A DNA stretch of 64,000 nt from Streptomyces sp. NBC_01198 (GTDB lineage Bacteria; Actinomycetota; Actinomycetes; Streptomycetales; Streptomycetaceae), in contig NZ_CP108568.1 in assembly GCF_036010485.1 (NCBI RefSeq), positions 4,285,001 to 4,349,000 of the forward strand, given 5' to 3'. Shown here one piece after another: positions 8,990-17,107 of this stretch. The notes under the pieces are model-generated. The model was not told the origin of the DNA, searched no databases, and saw only the letters and a program-made list of their open reading frames with translations. Every line of letters begins with the position of its first letter. The stretch's first letter is position 1. A program made the translations under genes and the position numbers.

Positions 8990-9871
8990 CTACCAGGGGA
9001 GGGGGTCGGGGCGGCGGTCCCACCACCAGGCCGCGTCGTGCGGGTCGGGGACGTCCAGTCCCTGGGTCCTGAGGTCCAGGTACCAGGCGGGATCGGGGAC
9101 GGTCAGCTTGATGAACTCCCGGTCCACCAGGTCCACAGCGGCCTCCAGCAATTCTGCGGCCTGATCCGGGAGCTGCTGCGCCAGGGCTTCCAACTCGTCC
9201 CGCACGGTGAGGAGTTCCTGGTAGAGGTCCGCCGGGTACCAACCCGCGGGGGCCCAGTCGTCGGCCATGGCCCTGATGAACTGTTCCCATGCCCCCAGGC
9301 AGTCCACGGCCGTCCAGTAGGGGGAGCCGGTTTCGTCGGTTCTGCCCGTCCCCAGGGCATCCAGAGACGTGGCGAGGCTGTCGCTGACCGGGGTCGGCTT
9401 CCGCTGTTCGCGCACGACCTCGGGGATCCGGATGACCTGGGCGTTCGGAAGGTCGGCGACGGGCGCCTCGACGGCATCGACCCTGAAGCCCGGCATGTCC
9501 TCGTCAGGGTCCAGCAGCCGTGCCCGGGTGACTGTGCCGTCGGCAGCTGCAACCCAGCTGGCGCTCGGCAAAGCCTCCTCGGCCGGGTAGAGGACCGAGT
9601 GGCCGAGCAGCCGCGCGAGCGCTGCGGCCAGTTCCCGTTCACTCGGCTGCGGCTGCACGCTGTCCCGGGCGTAGATGTCCAGGGACGTCCGTACGTCGCC
9701 CGGTACGCCTTCCATCCCGCAGAGCACCAGCGCGTCCCAGTTCCGCGCATCCTGGTCGGCGTGCTCGTCGGCCACGTCGACATCGTGGAGGGGGACCCGG
9801 AAGCACTCGGCAAGCGCGGCGGCGACAGCAGCGTCACTCAGGGGTTCGGTGACGAGCAGATTGTAGGTCAT
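8990..9871 (-). CDS. Candidate immunity protein, cassette A
   Basis: This 293-aa soluble protein is translationally coupled to the toxin candidate through a TGATG overlap at 9869-9873. It begins MTYNLLVTE. An N-terminal ~160-residue part has alternating strands and helices; a C-terminal ~120-residue part is helical and ends WWWDRRPDPLPW. There is no signal peptide or membrane segment. It resembles the products at 12127-13020 and 28554-29438, which hold the same position in their cassettes. The 3' third is almost identical in DNA to cassette B. Immunity function is inferred from gene order, overlap and co-duplication; I do not recognise the fold. Confidence 0.75.
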   Translation of the reverse strand: MTYNLLVTEPLSDAAVAAALAECFRVPLHDVDVADEHADQDARNWDALVLCGMEGVPGDVRTSLDIYARDSVQPQPSERELAAALARLLGHSVLYPAEEALPSASWVAAADGTVTRARLLDPDEDMPGFRVDAVEAPVADLPNAQVIRIPEVVREQRKPTPVSDSLATSLDALGTGRTDETGSPYWTAVDCLGAWEQFIRAMADDWAPAGWYPADLYQELLTVRDELEALAQQLPDQAAELLEAAVDLVDREFIKLTVPDPAWYLDLRTQGLDVPDPHDAAWWWDRRPDPLPW

Positions 9872-11151
9872 CAGTACGTCCCGTCATAAACTGCCTGAGC
9901 TTTCTGGATGGCTTCCGGATTCTCGATGAACCGTGGATCCTTCACAAAAGCCTGCACGGACTCGGCATTCCCCTTTGCCTTGGTTATTGCCTTGAGCGCC
10001 AAGTATTCGTTCCGGTCGAGTTCGACGATGCCTGGACCACTGTCGGGGAACACCTTACCCGTCGGTTCGACCCCGTACGTGCGTCCGTTGATTTCATAGC
10101 GGCCCAGTTTCTCGCGGAACACTGCCCGCCCTGCTGCGATGTCGGCGATGTCCTGATTCACCTGCTGCTCGTACCCGCGCAGGATCACGCTGTTCTTCTC
10201 ATAGACCCTGCCGTTGGACGTGCCGGAAATCGTGTGCCGTGGGTGCGGCGGCTGCAACGCTTTCCCTTTCGCGGTCCCTTTCACCGAGTCGATCGTGGGC
10301 CAGGGACCCTTGCCAGGTCCGGCGCCGCCGTTCTCCCCGGTTCGCATCACCATGCCGAGGTCGTCGAGGCTGGCCGACGGGCCGCTGGGGAGGGCCAGGC
10401 CCGGTTGGAAGTCCGGGAGGTGGAGGCTGTCGAGCAGGCCCTGGAGGCCGCCGTTCTGGGCGATGGTCTTGATCGTGCTGCCGGCGGCGCCGACGCCGCC
10501 GCCGAAGACCGCTCCGTAGAGTGCGGCGTCGCTCGCCTCGTCGAGGTTTAGGCCGCTGCTCTCGCCGGTGGCCATGGCGATAGGTTGGGTGACGGCGAGG
10601 TCGACGGTGATCGATTCGACTCCGGCGATGGCGGCGGTGGCCAGGGTGGTGCCGATGATCGCGGCCACGTCGGCGGTGACGGTCACGCCCAGGGCGGCGG
10701 ACAGGTCCAGGACCTCGGCGGTGGCCGCCGCTGCGGCACCCTCGGAGATCCCGAAGGTGAAGAACGCGAGGGCGGTGCCGGCGACGATGGTGCCGCCGAC
10801 GATCTCCAGCTCGTGCTCCAGCTGCTTCACCGCGTTGTGGACGCTGTCGGCGTACTGGTCGAGGGCGGTGGCCAGGTCGCGGGCGCCGTCGATCATGTCC
10901 TGGAGCCAGCCGCGGTTGCCGTAGTAGTAGCGGCGCCAGAACGGGTCGTCGAAGGCGGATATCGCCTTGCCGGTGTTGTTCTCGATCAGGGTGCGGGCCG
11001 TGGTGTTCGCGGCGGCCGTGAGCGTCTCGACGTCGTCGGCGAAGGTCCGCCATGCGGTGGCCGCGTCCCGCAGGCCGCCCTCGTCGGCGTCCGGCCACCA
11101 CATGCCGGTCAGCTTCATGACGATCTTCTTGGCCTCGTCGGCGACGCTCAT
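9871..11151 (-). CDS. CpnT-like WXG-domain protein, candidate type VII secreted toxin, cassette A
   Basis: This 426-aa protein starts at ATG 11151, overlapping the stop of the WXG100-like gene (ATGA). Residues 1-~120 form a helical WXG100/CpnT-like N-terminal domain (GMWWPDADEGGLRDAATAWR, RGWLQDMIDGARDLA). Residues ~120-200 are hydrophobic and Gly/Ala-rich with several possible membrane helices. A Pro/Gly linker follows at ~275-300. The C-terminal ~125 residues hold VILRGYEQQVNQD, YEINGRTY and IVELDRNEYLAL and end AVYDGTY. I do not recognise this C-terminal domain; its place before an immunity-like gene suggests a toxin. Export would need a type VII system elsewhere in the genome. Confidence 0.75.
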   Translation of the reverse strand: MSVADEAKKIVMKLTGMWWPDADEGGLRDAATAWRTFADDVETLTAAANTTARTLIENNTGKAISAFDDPFWRRYYYGNRGWLQDMIDGARDLATALDQYADSVHNAVKQLEHELEIVGGTIVAGTALAFFTFGISEGAAAAATAEVLDLSAALGVTVTADVAAIIGTTLATAAIAGVESITVDLAVTQPIAMATGESSGLNLDEASDAALYGAVFGGGVGAAGSTIKTIAQNGGLQGLLDSLHLPDFQPGLALPSGPSASLDDLGMVMRTGENGGAGPGKGPWPTIDSVKGTAKGKALQPPHPRHTISGTSNGRVYEKNSVILRGYEQQVNQDIADIAAGRAVFREKLGRYEINGRTYGVEPTGKVFPDSGPGIVELDRNEYLALKAITKAKGNAESVQAFVKDPRFIENPEAIQKAQAVYDGTY

Positions 11152-11522
11152 TGCAGGTCTCCTCCGGCGGTGTGCGGGGGAGGTTCCGGTTTCGGTCCGT
11201 TCCTGCTGAACATCGTGCGGATGAGGGCCTCGTTGCCGATGTGGCCGTCGGCCATGTCGGCCATGGCGTCGTGGATGCTGGCCAGGCCGAGTGCCAGGAT
11301 CTCGGCCGCCATCGTCATGCTGGTGACGTTCGGTACGTACTGGTCCTCGAACTGCTTGCCCTGGTCGTCGCCGCCCCACGGTGAGCCGGCCGCGGCCAGA
11401 CCGCCCTGGAGCTTGGCCAGGGCCGTTGCCAGGTCCGAGCTGTGCGTGAGGAACTGCGGTGCCGTCGCCTGCAGGTCAACGAGCTTGATGTCGAGTATCT
11501 CGCCGTCGTCGGCATCGCCCAT
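11148..11522 (-). CDS. WXG100-like protein, cassette A
   Basis: This 124-aa helical protein is the first gene of the cassette operon. It contains a W-x-G motif in SPWGGDDQGKQFEDQY between two helices and ends in a proline-rich tail (PKPEPPPHTAGG). Small WXG100-like partners typically pair with a larger WXG toxin for type VII secretion. The start at 11522 follows a purine-rich GGGGGTGG. Its stop overlaps the toxin start by four bases. Nearly identical copies are at 14292 and 30712. Confidence 0.8.
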   Translation of the reverse strand: MGDADDGEILDIKLVDLQATAPQFLTHSSDLATALAKLQGGLAAAGSPWGGDDQGKQFEDQYVPNVTSMTMAAEILALGLASIHDAMADMADGHIGNEALIRTMFSRNGPKPEPPPHTAGGDLQ

Positions 11523-11563
11523 ACGTCATCCACCCCCATGATTCAACGAATCCCCCAGAGCAT

Positions 11564-11580
11564 CAGCTGATCAACAGCTG
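11564..11580. promoter_or_regulatory. Conserved CAGCTG palindrome upstream of WXG operon A
   Basis: CAGCTGATCAACAGCTG, two CAGCTG half-sites around an AT-rich centre, lies about 42 bases upstream of the WXG100 start. The same element is at 14708 and 31127 at a similar distance. It could be an operator or part of a promoter; no -10/-35 pair is obvious. Confidence 0.5.
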
Positions 11581-11652
11581 TTTCCTACTGCCACTCTGGT
11601 CCAGCGCGCGCTGGCTCCGGACAAGAACCGCGGCAAATAGGAAAAGCATGGC

Positions 11653-11683
11653 CTGAACACTGCTTTCACTGGCTTGTGTTCAG
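11653..11683. other. Conserved hairpin upstream of cassette A operon
   Basis: CTGAACAC and GTGTTCAG form an 8-bp stem around a 15-base loop. The stem is kept at 14797 and 31216 although the loops differ. It could be a leader structure, a protein site or a terminator protecting the att end. Confidence 0.45.
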
Positions 11684-11782
11684 CGACGCGCAGTCCTGCC
11701 CAGGGCTTGAGGGCGGCGGGGACCATCAATTTCCCTCCTGCCCGTGGTCCCGGCCAGAAACCGGCCCGGCCCCCACACCCTC

Positions 11783-11804
11783 GGTCTCAGTTCTGGTCTC
11801 ATTC
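11783..11804. promoter_or_regulatory. GGTCTCA-type paired direct repeat, candidate integrase arm site
   Basis: GGTCTCAGTTC is followed at an 11-base period by GGTCTCATTC, 94 bases before att core 2. The pair occurs at the same place before cores 3, 5, 6 and 7. Arm-type integrase binding is inferred. Confidence 0.5.
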
Positions 11805-11897
11805 AGCCGCGTCCGGGTCCGTCCACCACCCGCCTGGGTGCTCGCTCGGCCCCAGGTCAGAACGTCTCTGCTCCCTCGTGTACGGCATCGTGAACAG

Positions 11898-11953
11898 TTG
11901 GAAAGCGTGTTGGGGGCAACCCCTCACGAGTTCGAATCTCGTATCCTCCGCCA
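11898..11953 (+). repeat. att core 2: tRNA-Ser(GGA) 3' fragment
   Basis: This is identical to core 1 over the anticodon-loop-to-CCA segment, with different sequence to the left. It is the boundary between cassettes A and B. Confidence 0.9.
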
Positions 11954-11972
11954 GTGCCTCACCGGGCACGAC

Positions 11973-12010
11973 GTCGATGGCCCCCGCTGCTTGCAGCGGG
12001 GGCCATCGAC
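11973..12010 (+). terminator. Hairpin after att core 2
   Basis: GTCGATGGCCCCCGCTGC pairs with its perfect complement across a TT loop. It sits in the same position as after core 1, but the outer stem is changed on both sides in a compensating way, so the pairing itself seems to be maintained. Confidence 0.75.
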
Positions 12011-12126
12011 ATTCGTGGTCTCGCCCTGTGCGTATCTGCAGCCCACCGCTGACCGGGGCGCAAGCCGTTGTCCGTCCACCTCCACGACGGCTACGGGCCT
12101 CTGCCATGTCGGGTGGCGCCGTGGGG

Positions 12127-13020
12127 CTACCAGGGGAGGGGGTCGGGGCGGCGGTCCCACCACCAGGCCGCATCGTGCGGGTCGGGGACGTCCAGTCCCT
12201 GGGTCCTGAGGTCCAGGTACCAGGCGGGATCGGGGACGGTCAGCTTGATGAACTCCCGGTCCACCAGGTCCACCGCGGCCTCCAGCAACTCCGCCGGCTG
12301 ATCGGTGAGCTGCTGCTGCAGGGCCTCCAAGTCGTCCCGTGTCGTGAGGCTCTGCACGTACAGGTCTGCTGGGTACCAACCCGCGGGATCCCAACCGTCC
12401 GCCATCGTCTGTACGAGCTGTTCCCACGCCCCCAAGCGGTCTGCGGCCGTCCGGTACTGGGCGCAGATGTCGTCAGTTCGGCCCGTTCCCAGGGCGTCCA
12501 GAGACGTGTCGAACCGGTCGCTGATCGGAGTCGGCTTCCGCTGTTCGCGCACGATCTCGGGAAGTCGGGTGACCTGGGCGTTCGGTAGGTCGGCAATAGG
12601 GGCCTCGACGGCATCGACCTTGTAGCCGGCCGTTTCATCGTCCAGGTCCTCGCCCGGGTCGAGCAGCCGGGCACGGGTGACCGTACCGTCAGCCGCCGCG
12701 ACACTGGGGACGCCCTGCAGAAACTCCTCCGCCGGGTAGAGGACCGAGTGACCAAGCACCCGCGCGAGCGCGGCGGCGAGTTCCGGCTCACTCGGCTGCG
12801 GCTGAACACTGTCCCTGACGTAGATGTCCAGGGACGTCCGCACATCGCCCCGGAGGGTTTCCGTCCCGCAGAGCACCATCGCGTCCCAGTGCCGCGTGTT
12901 CTGGTCGGTTTTCTCGTCGGCCACGTCGACATCGCTCACGGGGACCCCGAAGCACTCGGCCAGTGCTTCGGCGACGACTCTGTTGCTCAGTGGCTCGGTG
13001 ACGAGCAGGTTGTAGGTCAT
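12127..13020 (-). CDS. Candidate immunity protein, cassette B
   Basis: This 297-aa homologue of the cassette A and C proteins starts at ATG 13020, overlapping the toxin stop (TGATG). It has the same MTYNLLVTE start and WWWDRRPDPLPW end. The middle diverges, as expected if specificity lies there. The 3' ~120 bases match cassette A almost exactly. The gene is intact although the toxin before it is frameshifted, which fits retention of immunity to a sibling's toxin. Confidence 0.75.
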   Translation of the reverse strand: MTYNLLVTEPLSNRVVAEALAECFGVPVSDVDVADEKTDQNTRHWDAMVLCGTETLRGDVRTSLDIYVRDSVQPQPSEPELAAALARVLGHSVLYPAEEFLQGVPSVAAADGTVTRARLLDPGEDLDDETAGYKVDAVEAPIADLPNAQVTRLPEIVREQRKPTPISDRFDTSLDALGTGRTDDICAQYRTAADRLGAWEQLVQTMADGWDPAGWYPADLYVQSLTTRDDLEALQQQLTDQPAELLEAAVDLVDREFIKLTVPDPAWYLDLRTQGLDVPDPHDAAWWWDRRPDPLPW

Positions 13021-14295
13021 CAGTACGTCCCATCATAAACTGCCTGGGCTTTCTGGATAGCTTCCGGATTGTTGATGAAGCGCGGATCTTTCACAAATGC
13101 CTGCACGGATTCAGCATTTCCTTTGGCTTTGGATATTTGCTGGAGTGCCGCGTACTCGTTCCGGTCGAGTTCGACGAGACCTGTACCGCTGCAGGGAAAT
13201 ACTGTACCCGTATCTTTCACCCTGTATGTGCGTCCGTTGATTTCATAGAGATTGGTCTTAGCGCGGAACTCCGCCCGCCCTGCCGCGATGTCGGCGATGT
13301 CCTGGTTGACTTGCTGCTCGTACCCGCGCAAGATCACCGTGTTTTCCTTGTCGATATTCCCGGACGCTGCGCCAGAAATGGTGTGTCGTTTGTTCGGTAG
13401 CCGCAGTGATTTACCTTTCGCAGGCCCATTTACCGACTCGGAAACGGGAAAAGGGCCCTTGCCAGGTCCGGCGCCGCCCTCCCCGGTTCGGATCCATTCC
13501 GAGGTCGTCGAGGCCGGCTGCGGGGCCGCTGGGGAGGGCCAGGCCCGGTTGGAAGTCCGGCAGGTGGAGGCTGTCGAGGAGGCCTTGCAGGCCGCCGTTT
13601 TGGGCGACGGTTTTGATCGTGCTGCCGGCCGCGCCGACACCGCCGCCGAAGACGGCCCCGTAGAGCGCGGCGTCGGTCGCCTCGTCGAGGTTGAGGCTGC
13701 TGCTCTCGCCGGTGGCCATCGCGATGGGTTGCGTGACGGCGAGGTCGACGGTGATGGATTCGACGCCGGCGATGGCGGCGGTGGCCAGGGTGGTGCCGAT
13801 GATCGCGGCTACCTCGGTGGAGAGGGCCACGCCCAGGGCGGCGGACAGGTCCAGGACCTCGGCGGTGGCGGCGGCAGCGGCGGCTTCGGTGAGTCCTGCG
13901 GTGAAGAACGCCAGGGCTGTGCCGGCGACGATGGTTCCGCCGACGATCTCCAGCTTGTGCTCCAGTTGTGTCACCGCGCTGTGGACGCTGTCGGCGTACT
14001 GGTCGAGGGCGGTGGCCAGGTCGCGGGCGCTGTCGATCATGTCCTGGAGCCAGCCGCGATTACCGTAGTAGTAGCGGCGCCAGAAGGGGTCGTCGAAGGC
14101 CGATATGGCTTTGCCGGTGTTGTTCTCGATGAGTGTGCGGGCTGAGGTGTTCGCTGCGGCGGTGAGGGTCTCGACGTCATCGGCGAAGGTCCGCCATGCG
14201 GTGGCGGCGTCCCGCAGGCCGCCTTCGTCGGCGTCCGGCCACCACATGCCGGTCAGCTTCATGACGATCTTCTTGGCCTCGTCGGCGACGCTCAC
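13020..14295 (-). pseudogene. CpnT-like WXG toxin candidate, cassette B, frameshifted
   Basis: From GTG 14295 the frame encodes the same WXG/CpnT-like N-terminal domain and hydrophobic middle as cassettes A and C (MSVADEAKKIVMK through LHLPDFQPGLAL). At about 13488-13495, where the others read ATGGTGATGCGAACC, this copy has ATGGATCCGAACC, a net loss of two bases, and the frame ends at 13411. The remaining C-terminal domain (VILRGYEQQVNQD, YEINGRTYRV, AVYDGTY) is open in another frame down to 13020. The full toxin cannot be made without a frameshift. The N-terminal half is nearly identical in DNA to cassette C. Confidence 0.8.
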
Positions 14296-14666
14296 TGCAG
14301 GTCTCCCCCGGCGGAGTGCGGGGGAGGTTCCGGCTTCGGCCCGTTCCTGCTGAACATCGACCGGACCAGTTGCTCGTTGCCTATGTGGCCGTCCGCCATG
14401 TCGACCATCGCGTCGTGGATGCTGGCCAGGCCCAGTGCCAGGACCTCGGCCGCCATCGTCATGCTGGTCACGTTCGGCACGTACTGGTCCTCGAACTGCT
14501 TGCCCTGGTCGTCCGCCCCCCACGGGGAGCCGGCCGCGGCAAGGCCCCCCTGGAGCTTGGCCAGGGCTGTCGCCAGGTCCGAGCTGTGCGTCAGGAACTG
14601 CGGTGCGCTCGTCTGCAGGTCAACGAGCTTGATGTCGAGTATCTGGTCGTCGTCGGCGTCGCCCAT
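14292..14666 (-). CDS. WXG100-like protein, cassette B
   Basis: This 124-aa copy of the WXG100-like protein has SPWGADDQGKQFEDQY and the proline-rich tail PKPEPPPHSAGG. It overlaps the following toxin frame by GTGA. Because that toxin is frameshifted, this protein may only partner the N-terminal fragment or the toxins of the other cassettes. Confidence 0.8.
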   Translation of the reverse strand: MGDADDDQILDIKLVDLQTSAPQFLTHSSDLATALAKLQGGLAAAGSPWGADDQGKQFEDQYVPNVTSMTMAAEVLALGLASIHDAMVDMADGHIGNEQLVRSMFSRNGPKPEPPPHSAGGDLQ

Positions 14667-14707
14667 ACGTGATCCACCCCCATGGCTCAGCGATTTCCCC
14701 AGAGCAC

Positions 14708-14724
14708 CAGCTGATCAACAGCTG
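14708..14724. promoter_or_regulatory. Conserved CAGCTG palindrome upstream of WXG operon B
   Basis: It is identical to the element at 11564 and lies about 42 bases upstream of the WXG100 start. Confidence 0.5.
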
Positions 14725-14796
14725 TTTCCTCCTGCCACTTTGGTGGAGGTCGGGCGGATTCCGGACAGGTACCGCGACAACTGCAAAGGGAATGGC

Positions 14797-14827
14797 CTGA
14801 ACAGCGGCATCGCTGGCTTGTGTTCAG
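14797..14827. other. Conserved hairpin upstream of cassette B operon
   Basis: CTGAACA and TGTTCAG arms form a stem with a changed loop relative to cassettes A and C. Confidence 0.45.
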
Positions 14828-14928
14828 CGACGCGCGGCCTGGCGCAGGGCTTGCGGACGGTGATGGCCGTCACATTTCCGCCTGCCCGTCGCCCAGGGCA
14901 GAGGCCGACCCGGTGCCCCCACGCCCTC

Positions 14929-14950
14929 GGTCTCAGTTCTGGTCTCATTC
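14929..14950. promoter_or_regulatory. GGTCTCA-type paired direct repeat, candidate integrase arm site
   Basis: It has the same pair and spacing as at 11783, and the next ~70 bases are also nearly identical to those of cassette A. It precedes att core 3 by about 90 bases. Confidence 0.5.
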
Positions 14951-15041
14951 AGCCGCGTCCGGGTCCGTCCACCACCCGCCTGGGTGCTCGCTCGGCCGCA
15001 GGTCAGAACGTCTCTGCTCCCTCGTGTAGGCATCGTGACCG

Positions 15042-15096
15042 TTGGAAAGCGTGTTGGGGCAACCCCTCACGAGTTCGCATCTCGTATCCTCCGCCA
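15042..15096 (+). repeat. att core 3: tRNA-Ser(GGA) 3' fragment
   Basis: It is one base shorter than core 1 in the variable-arm G run and has TTCGCAT for TTCGAAT in the T loop. It marks the right end of cassette B and the left end of the 13.3-kb interval. Confidence 0.88.
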
Positions 15097-15114
15097 GTGC
15101 CTCACCGGGCAATA

Positions 15115-15154
15115 CGTCGAAGGGCCCCACCGTCTGCGGTGGGGCCCTTCGACG
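15115..15154 (+). terminator. Hairpin after att core 3
   Basis: CGTCGAAGGGCCCCACCG pairs with its complement across TCTG. The stem differs in sequence from those after cores 1 and 2 but lies at the same distance from the core. Confidence 0.75.
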
Positions 15155-15251
15155 GTGTGGTCCGTGGTCTGTCAAGCGGACGCCCGTGGACACGGGCATA
15201 CCTGAGTGAGCTGCGCGCCAACTCGTGGCCGGCGCGGCCTGCGTTCCTCTT

Positions 15252-15923
15252 TCAGCCGGGTGGCCAGGGCGGGATGAGGGCGTGCTCGTAGGCGAAGATG
15301 ACGGCCTGGACTCGATCGCGTAGTCCGAGTTTGTCCAAAGCGTGGCTGATATGGGTCTTCACGGTGGTTTCCGCAATGGCAAGTGTTCGGCTGATTTCGC
15401 TGTTCGTGAGGCCGGCCACCACTAAATCGAACACCTCACGCTCGCGCGAGGTGAGTCGGGCCAGGGCGGGGGGCCGCCGAACGGACCGCGGTCGGCCGGC
15501 GGCGAAGGCTTCGATAAGGCGGATCGTCACAGTCGGCGAAAGCAGCGCCCCACCGTCGACGGCAGCCCGGATGCCACGGAGGAGTTCCTCCGGCGGGGCG
15601 TGTTTGAGCAGAAAGCCGCGGGCGCCTGCGCGCAAGGCGTCGAAGACGTATTCGTCGATGTCGTACGTCGTCAGGATGACCACTCGGGAAGGGGGCCGCG
15701 CGCTGCCCGCCGTGATCGTGCGGGTGGCTTCGAGGCCGTCCATGAGCGGCATCCTGATGTCCATCAGTACGACATCGGGGGCTAGTTCCTTTGTCAGCCG
15801 TATCGCTTGAAGACCGTCGGACGCCTGGCCGACGACCGCCAGATCGGGCTGGCTGTCCACGAGCATGGCGAGTCCGGCCCGAACGACCGCCTGGTCGTCG
15901 GCGATCAGCACGGTGACCGTCAC
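15252..15923 (-). CDS. NarL/LuxR-family response regulator
   Basis: This 223-aa protein starts at GTG 15923, overlapping the kinase stop (GTGA). The receiver domain (1-~125) has the acidic pair ADDQ, the phosphoacceptor in DVVLMDIRMP and the conserved lysine in LLKHAP. A C-terminal LuxR helix-turn-helix follows (RLTSREREVFDLVVAGLTNSEI, TVKTHISHALDKL). It is the last gene of an ABC ATPase - permease - kinase - regulator operon and probably controls that transporter. Confidence 0.9.
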   Translation of the reverse strand: MTVTVLIADDQAVVRAGLAMLVDSQPDLAVVGQASDGLQAIRLTKELAPDVVLMDIRMPLMDGLEATRTITAGSARPPSRVVILTTYDIDEYVFDALRAGARGFLLKHAPPEELLRGIRAAVDGGALLSPTVTIRLIEAFAAGRPRSVRRPPALARLTSREREVFDLVVAGLTNSEISRTLAIAETTVKTHISHALDKLGLRDRVQAVIFAYEHALIPPWPPG

Positions 15924-17107
15924 CAGGTTCCTCCCGCGGGACCGTAGGGCAGTTCGGCCTGGATGGCGAATCCGCCTTCGGGTGGCTCGGTGACGGTAAG
16001 GCTGCCACCGTGGAGCTCGGCCCGCTCCCGCATTCCGAGCATCCCACGGCCGCCCGTCGCCGGCGGGCGGACGGAACGGTGAGGCGCCGCCCGGTCGTTG
16101 ACCACGGAAAGTTCAAGCGCCTTAGGCCCGAAGCGCAGCACGACTTCGGCCGTCGCGCCGGGCGCGTGTTTGGCCACGTTGGTGAGCGCTTCCTGCACGA
16201 TCCGATACGCCGCGAGTTCGACTCCGGGTGACAGCGGTCGCGGCGGCCCGATCAGGGTCAGTCCGGCCGCTGTTCCGGCACCGCGTGCGGAGGCGACGAG
16301 CGACGGCACCTCGGCGAGGCATGGGGCCGGGCGGCGGGCGGCCTCCTCGGCGTCCCGCCGCAGGATGCTGAGGAGGTGTCCGAGTTCGATCAGGGCCTCA
16401 CGCGCAAGGCCCTCGATCGTGCTCAGCGTCTCGGCGGCCGCTGTGTCCCGGGATGCGGCGTCGCCGCTTTTCGCAGCCACTCTGGCAGCACCGGCCCGCA
16501 TGGTGATGGCCGACAGTTGGTGGGCGAGGACATCGTGCAACTCCCTTGCGATGCGACCACGTTCAGCTGCCCGTGCGGCCTCCACCATGGTCTCGGCGGC
16601 ATGGCGTCGTGTCGTGGCGGCGTCCCCGGCGACGAACGCCGCTCCCAGCAGTACACCGGGCACGCCGATCGCCGTGCGCACCTGGTAGCTCACCGCCGCC
16701 GTCACCGCGAGGAGCGCCGCGCCGAGGAGCAGCGGTCTTGCGTAACGGCGCCCGAGATCGCTGTAGGTGCCGAACCCGTACCCGGTTGCCGCCACGGCGG
16801 TAAGCCCCGAGACGGTGTGCCGGTGCAGAACCGTACGAAGAGCCAGGGCACCGCAGGCAAGCGCCAGTCCGGTCCCCGGGAAGCGCCGACGCCATAGTGA
16901 GGGCACCGACTGTACGAGGGCCAGCGCCAGGAACCCGCAGACAGCCGCCGCCGTGCCGCCGTGACCCGGTGGACGCCACGGCCACGGCACATCGGCCAGT
17001 CCCCACCCCAGCAGTACGGCGACGACCACCAGGTCCGCGCGTTCCCGAGTAGCGAAAGGGCGCAGACGGGCAACACAGGCCATGACCGGAGCGTACGCTG
17101 GGATCAT
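15920..17107 (-). CDS. DesK-like sensor histidine kinase
   Basis: This 395-aa kinase starts at ATG 17107 through an ATGA overlap with the permease; a GTG at 17137 is an alternative. Several N-terminal membrane helices fill residues ~1-150. A HisKA_3 dimerisation domain follows with the phosphoacceptor in RGRIARELHDVLAHQLSAI, then an HATPase domain (GGRGMLGMRERAELHGG). Membrane kinases of this type often sense envelope or lipid state and work with the adjacent LuxR-type regulator. Confidence 0.88.
   Translation of the reverse strand: MIPAYAPVMACVARLRPFATRERADLVVVAVLLGWGLADVPWPWRPPGHGGTAAAVCGFLALALVQSVPSLWRRRFPGTGLALACGALALRTVLHRHTVSGLTAVAATGYGFGTYSDLGRRYARPLLLGAALLAVTAAVSYQVRTAIGVPGVLLGAAFVAGDAATTRRHAAETMVEAARAAERGRIARELHDVLAHQLSAITMRAGAARVAAKSGDAASRDTAAAETLSTIEGLAREALIELGHLLSILRRDAEEAARRPAPCLAEVPSLVASARGAGTAAGLTLIGPPRPLSPGVELAAYRIVQEALTNVAKHAPGATAEVVLRFGPKALELSVVNDRAAPHRSVRPPATGGRGMLGMRERAELHGGSLTVTEPPEGGFAIQAELPYGPAGGTW

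Noticed and set aside
11152-11379. Upstream extension of the cassette A toxin to a 502-aa protein
   Set aside because: The extra part is Arg/His-rich antisense-like sequence overlapping the WXG100 gene; the ATGA overlap and the MSVADEAKK start match the other cassettes.
10585-11541. Long plus-strand frame opposite the cassette A WXG genes
   Set aside because: It is Gly/Val-rich, antisense to strongly supported overlapping genes, and has no domain; similar frames occur opposite cassettes B and C for the same reason.
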